A stretch of 8,991 bases of DNA from an uncultured Eubacteriales bacterium (GCA_902760765.1 CACWHO010000048.1:1-8991), one strand, 5' to 3'. Counted from the stretch's first letter, positions 1-6,713 are shown. Numbers and translations are program-made. The notes: generated by a model not told the origin, from the sequence alone.

Positions 1-426
1 ATCAGTAATTTTTTGTGATACTGTTATTATGTCTGTATTTGGCATAAAAACAATATATTTGCTTGGTAAATCAATATGTGTTGATACTCTTGCACCTTTT
101 TGGTCATTACTGTCTTTCTTTACCTGCACAAGAAATTTTTGCCCCTGTCTTGCAATCTCACTAATATCAATATCTGTAACAATCTTTTCTTTTGTTTCAT
201 CAACTTTTTTTAGTATATCTTTTAAGTGTATAAAACTATTTCTTTCTGTTCCAATATCAAAAAACGCTGATTGCATGCCCTCTACAATATTTCTTGCAAC
301 TCCTATATATATATTGCCTTCTCTTCTTTTTGAAAAATCATCTTCATCATAATATTCAACTAATTTTCCATTTTCTAATAGTGCTATTTTTTCATTTTCT
401 GCTTTTTTTATTAAAATTTCGTACAT
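1..426 (-). CDS. rng: Ribonuclease E/G family protein, N-terminal part (cut by window edge)
   Basis: The reverse strand is open from an ATG at 426 to the left edge, giving 142 codons with no stop. The product begins MYEILIKKAENEKIALLENG and contains GNIYIGVARNIVEGMQSAFF around residues 37-56, followed by DIGTERNSFIHLKD. It also has QKGARVSTHIDLPSKYIVFM at about residues 109-128. These are the S1-domain signature and the start of the catalytic domain of RNase G/RNase E. The family are endonucleases that cut single-stranded AU-rich RNA in mRNA turnover and rRNA maturation. The catalytic aspartates and Zn-link cysteines would lie outside the window. AAGGAG at 438-443 sits 11 bases before the ATG. 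The gene lies 107 bp downstream of pth on the same strand. Whether it is the short RNase G or a longer RNase E-like form cannot be decided here; the short N-terminus fits RNase G. Confidence 0.9.
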   Translation of the reverse strand, partial: MYEILIKKAENEKIALLENGKLVEYYDEDDFSKRREGNIYIGVARNIVEGMQSAFFDIGTERNSFIHLKDILKKVDETKEKIVTDIDISEIARQGQKFLVQVKKDSNDQKGARVSTHIDLPSKYIVFMPNTDIITVSQKITD

Positions 427-533
427 TAAGCTATTTACTCCTTTATTGTCATATATATTTTTACTTTAATTTTTAAAATTGCAACAAGCCAATTTATAAT
501 AAATAGTATTCCAATTTTACACAGCATTAAAAT

Positions 534-1091
534 TTAATTAAACTTGTTCATTGCAATATCTATACCATTTTTTATGATCTCTTCAACTGCAAGTGCTGCC
601 TTTTCTGTTCCTTGTTTTAATATTTGTTTTTCTTCCTCTGGAATACTTCCAATTACATAATTTATCATTTCACTTGTTGATTCAGGTCTACCTATTCCAA
701 CTCTAACTCTAGAAAAATCTGTTGAATTCAAATTTTGAACAACAGATTGCATTCCTTTGTGTGAACCAGGTCCGCCCTTTTTTCTAAGTCTTATTTTTCC
801 TTTTGGTGTATCAATATCATCATAAATTATTACAATATTCTCTAATGGAATATTATAATAATCAACAACTTGTTTTACTGATTTACCACTTTCATTCATG
901 TATGTTTGTGGTTTTAGAAGTATGACCTTTTCATTTTGAATGTTGCATACTTCATATAAACCATCAAAATTTTTTTTATTTATTTTTATATTATTGTTTT
1001 GTGCAATTTGATTTATTGTATCAAATCCCATATTATGTCTTGTTCCAGAATAATCTTCTTCTGGATTTCCTAATCCTGCTATTAAATACAT
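534..1091 (-). CDS. pth: Peptidyl-tRNA hydrolase (Pth)
   Basis: This cytosolic enzyme cleaves the ester bond of peptidyl-tRNAs that drop off stalled ribosomes, recycling the tRNA. The product is 185 residues, the normal family length. Visible hallmarks are GLGNP (N9), TRHNMGFD with catalytic His19, YMNESGK (N66), the YDDID stretch with D91, and RVGIGRP near residue 129. In the GG-x-G-x-H-N-G loop the usual Asn (N114 in E. coli) is Lys112 here (GGPGSHKGM), a substitution at a residue implicated in substrate binding. The start is supported by AAAAGGA at 1101-1107, nine bases before the ATG. The gene sits 82 bp behind the unknown acidic protein gene and 107 bp ahead of the RNase G gene, all on one strand. 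Confidence 0.96.
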   Translation of the reverse strand: MYLIAGLGNPEEDYSGTRHNMGFDTINQIAQNNNIKINKKNFDGLYEVCNIQNEKVILLKPQTYMNESGKSVKQVVDYYNIPLENIVIIYDDIDTPKGKIRLRKKGGPGSHKGMQSVVQNLNSTDFSRVRVGIGRPESTSEMINYVIGSIPEEEKQILKQGTEKAALAVEEIIKNGIDIAMNKFN

Positions 1092-1110
1092 TTTATCGTT
1101 TCCTTTTATT

Positions 1111-1207
1111 AAAAAATCTATTTAAAAATTTCTTTTTACATTAGTTTATTAATCAATTTGGTTTGTTAACTTTTTATTTAAAAAATCTATTGAAAAATCC
1201 CTTTTTG
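1111..1207 (-). repeat. Near-direct repeat: C-terminal tail codons of the unknown protein copied past its stop
   Basis: Plus-strand 1111-1138 and 1180-1207 match at 24 of 28 positions and are offset by 69 bp, exactly 23 codons. The right copy encodes the C-terminal KKGFFNRFF of the 649-residue protein. The left copy lies beyond its stop and would read KKKFLNRFF in the same frame, but in-frame stops (for example at 1153-1155 and 1141-1143) separate them. It looks like a decayed tandem duplication of the gene end. The low complexity of the sequence makes chance similarity possible. Confidence 0.5.
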
Positions 1208-3123
1208 TCATTTTCTATTTCTTTTTTGTTATTTGATTCTTCACTTTTTTGACTTAACTTTGGATTTTTTTTACGCATTTCATCAATTATGTTTTTCATA
1301 CGATTTTCATCATTTTTAATTCTATTAGAGCTTTCTTTATTGTAGCTATTCTCTGTATTAAGTTTTTTATCATATATGTTGTTATTTGCGCTTTCTTCAT
1401 CCTCATCATAGTCATCATAGTCAAAATCATCATCTTCATCACTTAAATTCTCTTCGTCATCTTCTTCATAGTCTTCTTCTTCGTCGTCATAGTCATCATC
1501 ATCATCAAATAGTTCATCATCATAAAAGTCTTCTTCGTCTTCATATAAATCTTTATCTTCGTCATTTGACTCATTATTTTCAAATTCATTGTTCTCATCT
1601 GTATAGTTTTTGTCATTATTAGTTGATTTTTCCTTTTCTTCTAAATCATCATCTATGTCAAGAAATTCATCAATTCCTTCTTTTGATTCTTCATCTTTAT
1701 TACTTGCATTTGAATCATCAAAATCATCTTTTAAATCATTATCTTTTTCATCTTCAAGGAAATCATCTAAATCAGAATATTTTTTGCTCGTAGCATCTTC
1801 ATTTTCTTCATCATCAAAGTATTCTATAATTTCATCATTGCCTATTGTTGATTTGAAAATATCATCATTTGAATTATCAACAACTTCTGGCTCTGTTTCA
1901 ACAGTTTCTTCTTGTGGTTCTTCATCTTCTAGTTTTTCAATCTTTAACTCTTCTGCATCAATGTTGTAGTTTTCGCTAACTTCTTTTTGGAAAACTTCAT
2001 AAATATTTTTTATTTCATCTATTCTCCAATAATTTGAATTAATAATTGTTCCTGTTTTTATTCTAATATTATTAACTTCTTGCTCAAAGTTTCTTTCTTT
2101 TTCTTCAATATTTTTCAAATATTCTTTATTATATAATTCTTTATAGCCTTTTTTGGATGATTTTTCAGCTATTTCTCTTAAAATTAATCTATATAGATTG
2201 TTAATTTGTTCAATATCTGAATCGTATTTTTCACATGCATCTTCCATTAATTTTTCATGGATTTCTTTTCCATTTATTAATGTCATTCTTTCATTGTCTA
2301 AGAAACTTACAATATACATCTTTTCTGCTTTTAAAAAAGCAAATTTGACATTTGTATCAATTTTTGTTTTTTCATATTTTTTCAAGTTAATATCATCATT
2401 ATTAATTTCATCAAATAGTCTTCTCATCTTTTCATAGACTATTGCATAGCAAGATGCTTCTATACGTGCAATTTCGAACCTTGTTTTTGCTGCTTTTTCC
2501 ATTACTTCTTTATTAAATGGTATTTTTTCATCTTTGCCATTATCAAGCATTAATTCTACTGTTTTTCTTTCTGGCCCCTTATCTTCTGATTTTGAGAAGG
2601 CTCTTAATTTTAATACAATGTTTCTGTCAATTTGTTCAAAATCTTTTTTCACATTATCTATTACTGTAAAATAGTATTTTTCTTCTTCCCTTCTTGTTTT
2701 TGAAGCACTATTTCTTTCTTTTTGTTTATCCGCAAAATCAGAGATTGCTTCAACAAATTCTTCTCTAAGTTCTTTTAATCTGCTATTATATTCATCTACA
2801 GATTCTTCAATATTCAGTAATTTTTTTTCAATGGCTGATGGTAATTCATCAATTGTTTCAAATAGCTGGTTTCTTTTGCTTTCAAGTCCTGTTAATGCTT
2901 CGCTTATTTCTTTTTGCTCTTTATCTATTTTACTAATTTTACCGGCAACTACATCAAATTTTTCGATTACTTCATTTTCTTGTTCAAGAACTGTTTGATA
3001 TTTTTTCATTTCTTCAACTAATTCATTGTAATCTTTAAAAATTATTTTTAAGTTTACTTTTTGGTCAAATCCAAATAAATTATTATAATATTTCTCTAGA
3101 ATAATGGCACTTCTCTCATACAT
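1174..3123 (-). CDS. Unknown protein: helical coiled-coil N-terminal half, extreme Asp/Glu-rich C-terminal region
   Basis: I do not recognise this 649-residue protein. Residues 1 to about 390 are charged, heptad-rich and predicted mostly helical, with the clearest coiled coil at about residues 30-180. No signal peptide, transmembrane segment, Walker motif or catalytic motif is visible, so it is probably cytosolic. Residues 392-577 are very acidic and likely disordered, densest at 515-577 where almost every residue is Asp, Glu or Tyr. Two similar short motifs, LDDFLED (about 450) and IDEFLDID (about 482), occur there. Residues 578-649 are polar and partly basic and end in KKGFFNRFFK, a short aromatic/basic tail. 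The start is backed by AGGAG at 3134-3138, ten bases before the ATG. It lies between rusA and pth on the same strand. A scaffold or nucleic-acid-mimicking role can be imagined, but nothing in the sequence demonstrates one. Confidence 0.85.
   Translation of the reverse strand: MYERSAIILEKYYNNLFGFDQKVNLKIIFKDYNELVEEMKKYQTVLEQENEVIEKFDVVAGKISKIDKEQKEISEALTGLESKRNQLFETIDELPSAIEKKLLNIEESVDEYNSRLKELREEFVEAISDFADKQKERNSASKTRREEEKYYFTVIDNVKKDFEQIDRNIVLKLRAFSKSEDKGPERKTVELMLDNGKDEKIPFNKEVMEKAAKTRFEIARIEASCYAIVYEKMRRLFDEINNDDINLKKYEKTKIDTNVKFAFLKAEKMYIVSFLDNERMTLINGKEIHEKLMEDACEKYDSDIEQINNLYRLILREIAEKSSKKGYKELYNKEYLKNIEEKERNFEQEVNNIRIKTGTIINSNYWRIDEIKNIYEVFQKEVSENYNIDAEELKIEKLEDEEPQEETVETEPEVVDNSNDDIFKSTIGNDEIIEYFDDEENEDATSKKYSDLDDFLEDEKDNDLKDDFDDSNASNKDEESKEGIDEFLDIDDDLEEKEKSTNNDKNYTDENNEFENNESNDEDKDLYEDEEDFYDDELFDDDDDYDDEEEDYEEDDEENLSDEDDDFDYDDYDEDEESANNNIYDKKLNTENSYNKESSNRIKNDENRMKNIIDEMRKKNPKLSQKSEESNNKKEIENDKKGFFNRFFK
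1386..1580 (-). repeat. Triplet-rich low-complexity tract encoding the Asp/Glu region
   Basis: The plus strand is built of runs of tca, atc, ttc and gtc triplets, including a perfect tca x5 run at 1493-1507. On the coding strand these are GAT, GAA and GAC codons for residues about 515-580 of the unknown protein. Slippage in whole triplets would change the length of the acidic tract without breaking the frame. The tract also creates long histidine- or serine-rich open frames on the plus strand that are artefacts. Confidence 0.8.
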
Positions 3124-3145
3124 TACTTTACTTCTCCTAATTTTA

Positions 3146-3181
3146 TTTTTTTAACATTTTATCATTATTGTGTTAAAAAAA
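3146..3181. repeat. Perfect 11-bp inverted repeat between rusA and the unknown gene
   Basis: Plus 3146-3156 (tttttttaaca) is the exact reverse complement of 3171-3181, with a 14-base spacer. It lies in the 67-bp gap between rusA and the unknown gene. The stem has one G/C pair and carries the T-run on its 5' side on both strands, so it lacks the trailing T-tract of an intrinsic terminator. Its role, if any, is unknown. Confidence 0.5.
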
Positions 3182-3190
3182 CAAGATATT

Positions 3191-3601
3191 TTAGTATTCT
3201 TCTATCCTAATTTTTACTTTTTCTTCTAAGCTATATCTTTTTTCGACATTTAAGCATGTTATTTGTATATCATCCTTAAATGCAAACTTATTCATGCTAT
3301 CTAATACAACTTTTACAACATTGTCTATGTCTGGTTTTTTGGTAGGGCTAATTTCGTTATTTAGCATCTTTTCAATATCTGTTTTTTTCGTTGTTTTTGG
3401 TATTGAAAAATATGCTATAATAGTTACCTTTATTCTTCCCTCTAATGTTGTAAATCTTGGATATTTTAATAAAAAATATTGCTCAATTAATGCTTCATAG
3501 TCTTTTGTTTTTGCTGGTGTATATACAATTCCAGTATATGTATTTAGTCTTGGTCTACCTTTTCCTTCTATTTTTCCTGGTACTTCAAATTCATAAATCA
3601 T
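3191..3601 (-). CDS. rusA: RusA-family Holliday-junction resolvase
   Basis: RusA enzymes are small dimeric, metal-dependent endonucleases that resolve four-way DNA junctions. The family is best known from lambdoid prophages and is also found on Gram-positive chromosomes. The 136-residue length is typical. The N-terminus FEVPGKIEGKGRPR is the usual opening. KKPDIDNVVKVVLDSMNK holds the catalytic acid pair D91 and D93 and a conserved lysine (K97), and FKDDIQI supplies the third acid (D110 or D111), matching D70, D72, K76 and D91 of E. coli RusA. No clear Shine-Dalgarno precedes the ATG (only AAGAA), so expression may depend on coupling to the upstream gene, whose frame ends 48 bp before. No other phage gene is visible, so it is either a domesticated copy or the remnant of a lost element. 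Confidence 0.9.
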   Translation of the reverse strand: MIYEFEVPGKIEGKGRPRLNTYTGIVYTPAKTKDYEALIEQYFLLKYPRFTTLEGRIKVTIIAYFSIPKTTKKTDIEKMLNNEISPTKKPDIDNVVKVVLDSMNKFAFKDDIQITCLNVEKRYSLEEKVKIRIEEY

Positions 3602-3649
3602 TTTATTCTTGTATAATCAATCATATATAAATATTAATCTAATAATTGA

Positions 3650-4957
3650 TTAATTCCCTTCTCTTAATTTTTTATTTTCATAACTGCAACACATTCTATA
3701 TGCTAATGTTGCTGGATTACAACTAATATATACAAATCTATCTGGATGAATTTTTAAAATATTTTCAATTGATTTATTATCTAATCCACGCCTTGGTGGG
3801 TCAACCATTACAACATTTGGAATTATTTTTTTGTTATTTATTAAATCATCTAAAACAAATTCAACGTCACCTGCAATAAATTCCGTATTTTTAACATTGT
3901 TTAATTTTGCATTTTGTTTAGCATCTTCAATTGCTTGTTCTACAATTTCTATTCCATAAACTTTTTTTGCATATTTTGACATAAATAATGAAATTGTTCC
4001 AATTCCACAATATAAGTCGAATACAATATCATTTTTGTTAATTTCTGCAGATTCAACTCCAATATTATAAAGTTTTTCGGCTTGCAACGGATTTACTTGA
4101 TAAAATGAAAGTGGTGATATTTTAAATTTATAATCTCCTAAAATGTCAGTTATAAATCCATCCCCATAAATTACAATATTTTCAGTGCCAAGTATTACAT
4201 TTGTATTTTTTGTGTTTACATTTTTTACTATTGTTTTTATATTTGGATATTTTTGTATAAGTATTTGTACTAATTCATCTTCATGTGGTATTTGCTTTCC
4301 ATTAATAACAAAAATACACATTATTTCATCTGTTTTAACACCAATTTTAATTGTAATATGTCTAAATAAGCCCTTTCTAGTGGTTTCGTTATAGACTGAT
4401 ATTTTGTTATTTTTTATAAATTCTAAAACTGTTTTTGAAATTTTTTCTGATACATTTTTTTGGATTAGGCAATTTTCCATTTGAATTATCTCATGGCTTC
4501 TATTTGCAAAAATTCCCACAATTGGTTCTCCATTTTTATCTACTCCAAATGGGTATTGTGCTTTATTCCTATAATTGTATGGATTTTCCATACCTATTGT
4601 TTGCATTACATTTACTTTATTTTTTAATGTTTTATTTATTAAAGATTGGACTGCATTTTGTTTCATTTTTAGTGTATATTCATATTTTATATGTCTTAAA
4701 TTACAACCACCACATCTTTTATATGTTTTGCAATCTACTTCTTGTCTATTTTCTGAACTTTTTATTACTTCTAATAATTTTCCATACCCATATGATGATA
4801 ATACTTTTACAATTAGAATTCTTACTTTTTCTCCTTTAATTGCACCTGGCACAAAAATTGTAAAATTATCTATTTTTGTGATTCCTTCTCCTTCAAAGCC
4901 ATTATCTAAAATATCTACAATATATTCTTCGTTTTTCTTAATAGGTATATTCAACAT
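3650..4957 (-). CDS. rlmD: RlmD/RlmCD-type 23S rRNA (uracil-5-)-methyltransferase with frameshifted, damaged C-terminus
   Basis: The family methylates C5 of uridines in 23S rRNA using S-adenosylmethionine. Residues 1-66 form a TRAM-like RNA-binding domain. C76, C82, C85 and C163 match the four [4Fe-4S] ligands of E. coli RlmD. SFYQVNP (Q287), the SAM motif FDLYCGIGT (313-321), DPPRRGL (386-392) and the nucleophile C413 in SCNPATLA are all present. After A419 the frame reads YRMCCSYENKKLREGN and stops, with no DMFPxTxHxE motif. Reading one frame over from 3702 gives HIECVAVMKIKN and a stop at 3664, the normal family ending. About 77 or 80 bp therefore seem deleted, removing the loop and putting the catalytic glutamate out of frame. 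AGGAA lies just before the ATG. The gene is probably inactive, unless the lesion is an assembly error or a strain variant. Confidence 0.88.
   Translation of the reverse strand: MLNIPIKKNEEYIVDILDNGFEGEGITKIDNFTIFVPGAIKGEKVRILIVKVLSSYGYGKLLEVIKSSENRQEVDCKTYKRCGGCNLRHIKYEYTLKMKQNAVQSLINKTLKNKVNVMQTIGMENPYNYRNKAQYPFGVDKNGEPIVGIFANRSHEIIQMENCLIQKNVSEKISKTVLEFIKNNKISVYNETTRKGLFRHITIKIGVKTDEIMCIFVINGKQIPHEDELVQILIQKYPNIKTIVKNVNTKNTNVILGTENIVIYGDGFITDILGDYKFKISPLSFYQVNPLQAEKLYNIGVESAEINKNDIVFDLYCGIGTISLFMSKYAKKVYGIEIVEQAIEDAKQNAKLNNVKNTEFIAGDVEFVLDDLINNKKIIPNVVMVDPPRRGLDNKSIENILKIHPDRFVYISCNPATLAYRMCCSYENKKLREGN
3664..3702 (-). pseudogene. rlmD: Out-of-frame C-terminal remnant of rlmD
   Basis: Codons from 3702 down to the stop at 3664-3666 read HIECVAVMKIKN. 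This matches the HVECVVLL-type ending of RlmD/RumA proteins, including the glutamate that acts as general base (E424 in E. coli RlmD). It directly abuts the SCNPATLA codons of the main frame but is shifted by one base, so it is not translated as part of the 435-residue product. Confidence 0.8.
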
Positions 4958-4974
4958 TTTTATTCCTAACTAAT

Positions 4975-5013
4975 GAAAATCAAATACCTAATAAATTTAG
5001 ATATTTGATTTTC
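4975..5013. repeat. Strong AT-rich hairpin in the yebC-rlmD gap
   Basis: Plus 4975-4990 and 4998-5013 pair in 15 of 16 positions (arms start gaaaatcaaata and end tatttgattttc) around a 7-base loop. It is the most stable hairpin seen in the window. On the transcribed minus strand it lies 8 to 10 bases upstream of the rlmD Shine-Dalgarno and has no trailing T-tract, so it may be a leader structure or 3'-end stabiliser. On the plus strand a T-rich stretch follows at 5021. The rest of this 148-bp gap (5014-5105) is AT-rich with nothing recognisable. Confidence 0.6.
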
Positions 5014-5105
5014 AATTTGATTTTTTATTTTATTCGCAATAAATTTTTTTATTTAAATTATTTTGTTTGTAACATAATGTTTTTATTTTAATTTTGCAGT
5101 AAATT

Positions 5106-5825
5106 TTATTCTTCCCAGTTGTGATATACATTTGCAACATCATCAAGGTCTTCCAAATTTTCTATAAGTCTTTCCATTTTTTCAACGCCTTTTTCATCTA
5201 GGCTAACTGTTGTTGTTGGAACCATTTGTATACCTGCATCTAAAAATTCAAATCCTGCTTCTTCAAGTTTTTCAGAAACATCATTAAAATCTGCTGGGTC
5301 AGTTATTATTTGGTAAACATCTTCATCAGATTTAAAATCTTCTGCACCACTATCTAATGCAAGCATCATAATATCATCTTCAGACATATCTGTTGATTCT
5401 TTTTCTATTACAATTACGCCTTTTTTATTGAACATATAAGATACACAACCTGTTGTTCCAAGATTTCCGCCTGACTTATCAAATACGTGTCTAACATCTG
5501 CTGCAGTTCTATTCTTATTATCTGTTGAGGCTTCAACAATTACTGCAACTCCGTTTGGTCCATAGCCTTCATATGTAATTTCTTCATAATTTTCATTACT
5601 TGAAGATGCTTTTTTTATTGAGTTATTTATTGTGTCATTTGGCATATTTGCAGCTTTACATTTTGCAATAACTGCTTTTAATTTTGAATTTCCTGCAGGG
5701 TCTGGTCCACCCTCTTTAACAGCTATTAATAATTCTCTTCCTAATTTTGTAAATACTTTTCCTCTAGCTGCATCTGCTTTTCCTTTTTTGGCTTGAATGT
5801 TATGCCATTTACTATGTCCTGACAT
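5106..5825 (-). CDS. yebC: YebC/TACO1-family translation-associated protein
   Basis: The 239-residue product is the usual family length and begins with the signature MSGHSKWHNIQAKKGKADAA, followed by RGKVFTKLGREL. The central part contains EITYEGYGPNGVAVIVEAST and NRTAADVRHVF, both conserved YebC stretches. These three-domain cytosolic proteins were long annotated as transcriptional regulators. The mitochondrial homologue TACO1 acts in translation, and bacterial members have been linked to relief of ribosome stalling at proline-rich sequences. The start is decided by the excellent AAGGAGG at 5834-5840, eight bases before the ATG. It is probably the first gene of its block: a candidate promoter lies upstream and the divergent sortase gene starts 153 bp away. 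Confidence 0.96.
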   Translation of the reverse strand: MSGHSKWHNIQAKKGKADAARGKVFTKLGRELLIAVKEGGPDPAGNSKLKAVIAKCKAANMPNDTINNSIKKASSSNENYEEITYEGYGPNGVAVIVEASTDNKNRTAADVRHVFDKSGGNLGTTGCVSYMFNKKGVIVIEKESTDMSEDDIMMLALDSGAEDFKSDEDVYQIITDPADFNDVSEKLEEAGFEFLDAGIQMVPTTTVSLDEKGVEKMERLIENLEDLDDVANVYHNWEE

Positions 5826-5890
5826 TCTTTATTCCTCCTTTTTGTTTTACTTTTATAATTAAAAATTTTTTTATAATAATACTTGTATAT

Positions 5891-5917
5891 ATTATCACAT
5901 TTTTTTCTATTTATCAA
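5891..5917 (-). promoter_or_regulatory. Candidate sigma-A promoter for yebC
   Basis: On the minus strand TTGATA (5912-5917) is followed after 15 bases by GATAAT (5891-5896), preceded by TG in an extended -10 arrangement (TGTGATAAT). A 17-base spacing would instead use TAATAT. It lies about 65 bases upstream of the yebC start in the divergent intergenic region. The identification rests on consensus matching in very AT-rich DNA. No equally good plus-strand promoter for the sortase was seen. Confidence 0.45.
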
Positions 5918-5978
5918 TTGTTTTGCTGAATAATTTTACTAAACATGAAAAAAATAATTTATAAAAAGGAGTTTATTA

Positions 5979-6656
5979 ATGAATCAAATTTTATATACTG
6001 GAAAAAACAAAAAAATAAAAATATTTTTTGGTATTCAATTGACAATCTCTATTATTTTGTTACTTGTTTTTTCTTTATTATTAATAATTAAAAAAGTTTA
6101 TTCAAATAATCGAGAAAAATATTCAAAGGAAATTCTTGATAATTATAAAATTACAAGAATTTATGCAGAAAATCAAAACTCCAAAATTTCAGAAAAAAAT
6201 AATAACATTAAGCAAAATCAATCATTTAATACTACAACTGATGAAAAAAATATTGATTCTAAATCTCCGTATATTATTGGAATAATTGAAATTTCCAAAA
6301 TTAATCTATATTATCCTGTTTTTTCAACATATAAAGAAGATTTATTAAGAATATCTCCATGTAGATTTTTTGGTCCTGAAATTGGTAAAAAAGGTAATTT
6401 ATGCATTGCTGGTCATAATTATGATAATGACAAATTTTTTAGTAAAATTAGCAGTTTGTCAAAGAATGATGAAATAATTTTATATAATAATTCAAATAGG
6501 AAATTTGTTTATTTAGTTGATGAAATATATGAAGTTAAGGCTGATGATATGTCTCCAATTTTTGTGTACAAAAAAAGTGCCAAACAATTGACACTTATTA
6601 CTTGTAATAACTTAAACAAAAATAGAATTATTGTTAAAGCTTTTATTCAAAAATAA
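5979..6656 (+). CDS. Sortase (membrane-anchored cysteine transpeptidase), class uncertain
   Basis: Sortases cleave an LPXTG-like signal on secreted proteins and join them to peptidoglycan or pilin subunits. The 225-residue product has a basic N-terminus, one hydrophobic segment at about 17-38 that would anchor it with the catalytic domain outside, and a polar Asn/Lys-rich linker to about 95. The catalytic domain contains GNLCIAGHNYDNDKFFS with His146, TLITCNN with Cys209, and NRIIVKA with Arg216, the complete His-Cys-Arg set. The short Cys-to-Arg spacing resembles class A/D rather than class B sortases, but I cannot fix the class. AAGGAG at 5966-5971, seven bases before the ATG, supports the start. 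It is the only plus-strand gene and has no sorting-signal substrate or pilin gene beside it, so it may be a housekeeping sortase. Confidence 0.92.
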   Translation: MNQILYTGKNKKIKIFFGIQLTISIILLLVFSLLLIIKKVYSNNREKYSKEILDNYKITRIYAENQNSKISEKNNNIKQNQSFNTTTDEKNIDSKSPYIIGIIEISKINLYYPVFSTYKEDLLRISPCRFFGPEIGKKGNLCIAGHNYDNDKFFSKISSLSKNDEIILYNNSNRKFVYLVDEIYEVKADDMSPIFVYKKSAKQLTLITCNNLNKNRIIVKAFIQK

Positions 6657-6661
6657 AGCAT

Positions 6662-6701
6662 TAAAAATTCAGATGCATAAGTAATTTTTATTTCTTACTT
6701 A
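6662..6701. terminator. Possible bidirectional terminator between convergent genes
   Basis: The 57-bp gap between the sortase stop and the stop of the small membrane protein holds two overlapping inverted repeats. One is taaaaatt/aattttta (6662-6669 with 6683-6690), followed by a T-rich stretch on the plus strand. The other is taagtaa/ttactta (6678-6684 with 6695-6701), followed on the minus strand by a T-run only after about 12 bases. The position between convergent genes fits termination, but both stems are short and A/T-rich. Confidence 0.35.
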
Positions 6702-6713
6702 AAGAACATAATT

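Noticed and set aside
29..476. Two plus-strand open frames near the left edge
   Set aside because: The reverse strand here encodes an unmistakable RNase E/G N-terminus with a Shine-Dalgarno, so these are shadows.
1386..1969. Plus-strand open frames rich in His or Ser opposite the unknown gene
   Set aside because: They are the antisense of GAT/GAA/GAC codon runs in the acidic tract, have no convincing Shine-Dalgarno and show no protein-like composition.
3146..3181. Inverted repeat as a rho-independent terminator
   Set aside because: On either strand the T-run is in the 5' arm and an A-run follows, the opposite of a terminator, and the stem is almost pure A/T.
3604..3700. Group II intron or inserted element explaining the odd rlmD ending
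   Set aside because: The normal rlmD C-terminus follows immediately in another frame, so a deletion explains the sequence without any insertion.
4435..4973. Plus-strand open frames opposite rlmD
   Set aside because: They lie antisense to a clear methyltransferase coding sequence, and their Phe/Leu/Ile-rich make-up reflects reversed Asn/Lys codons.
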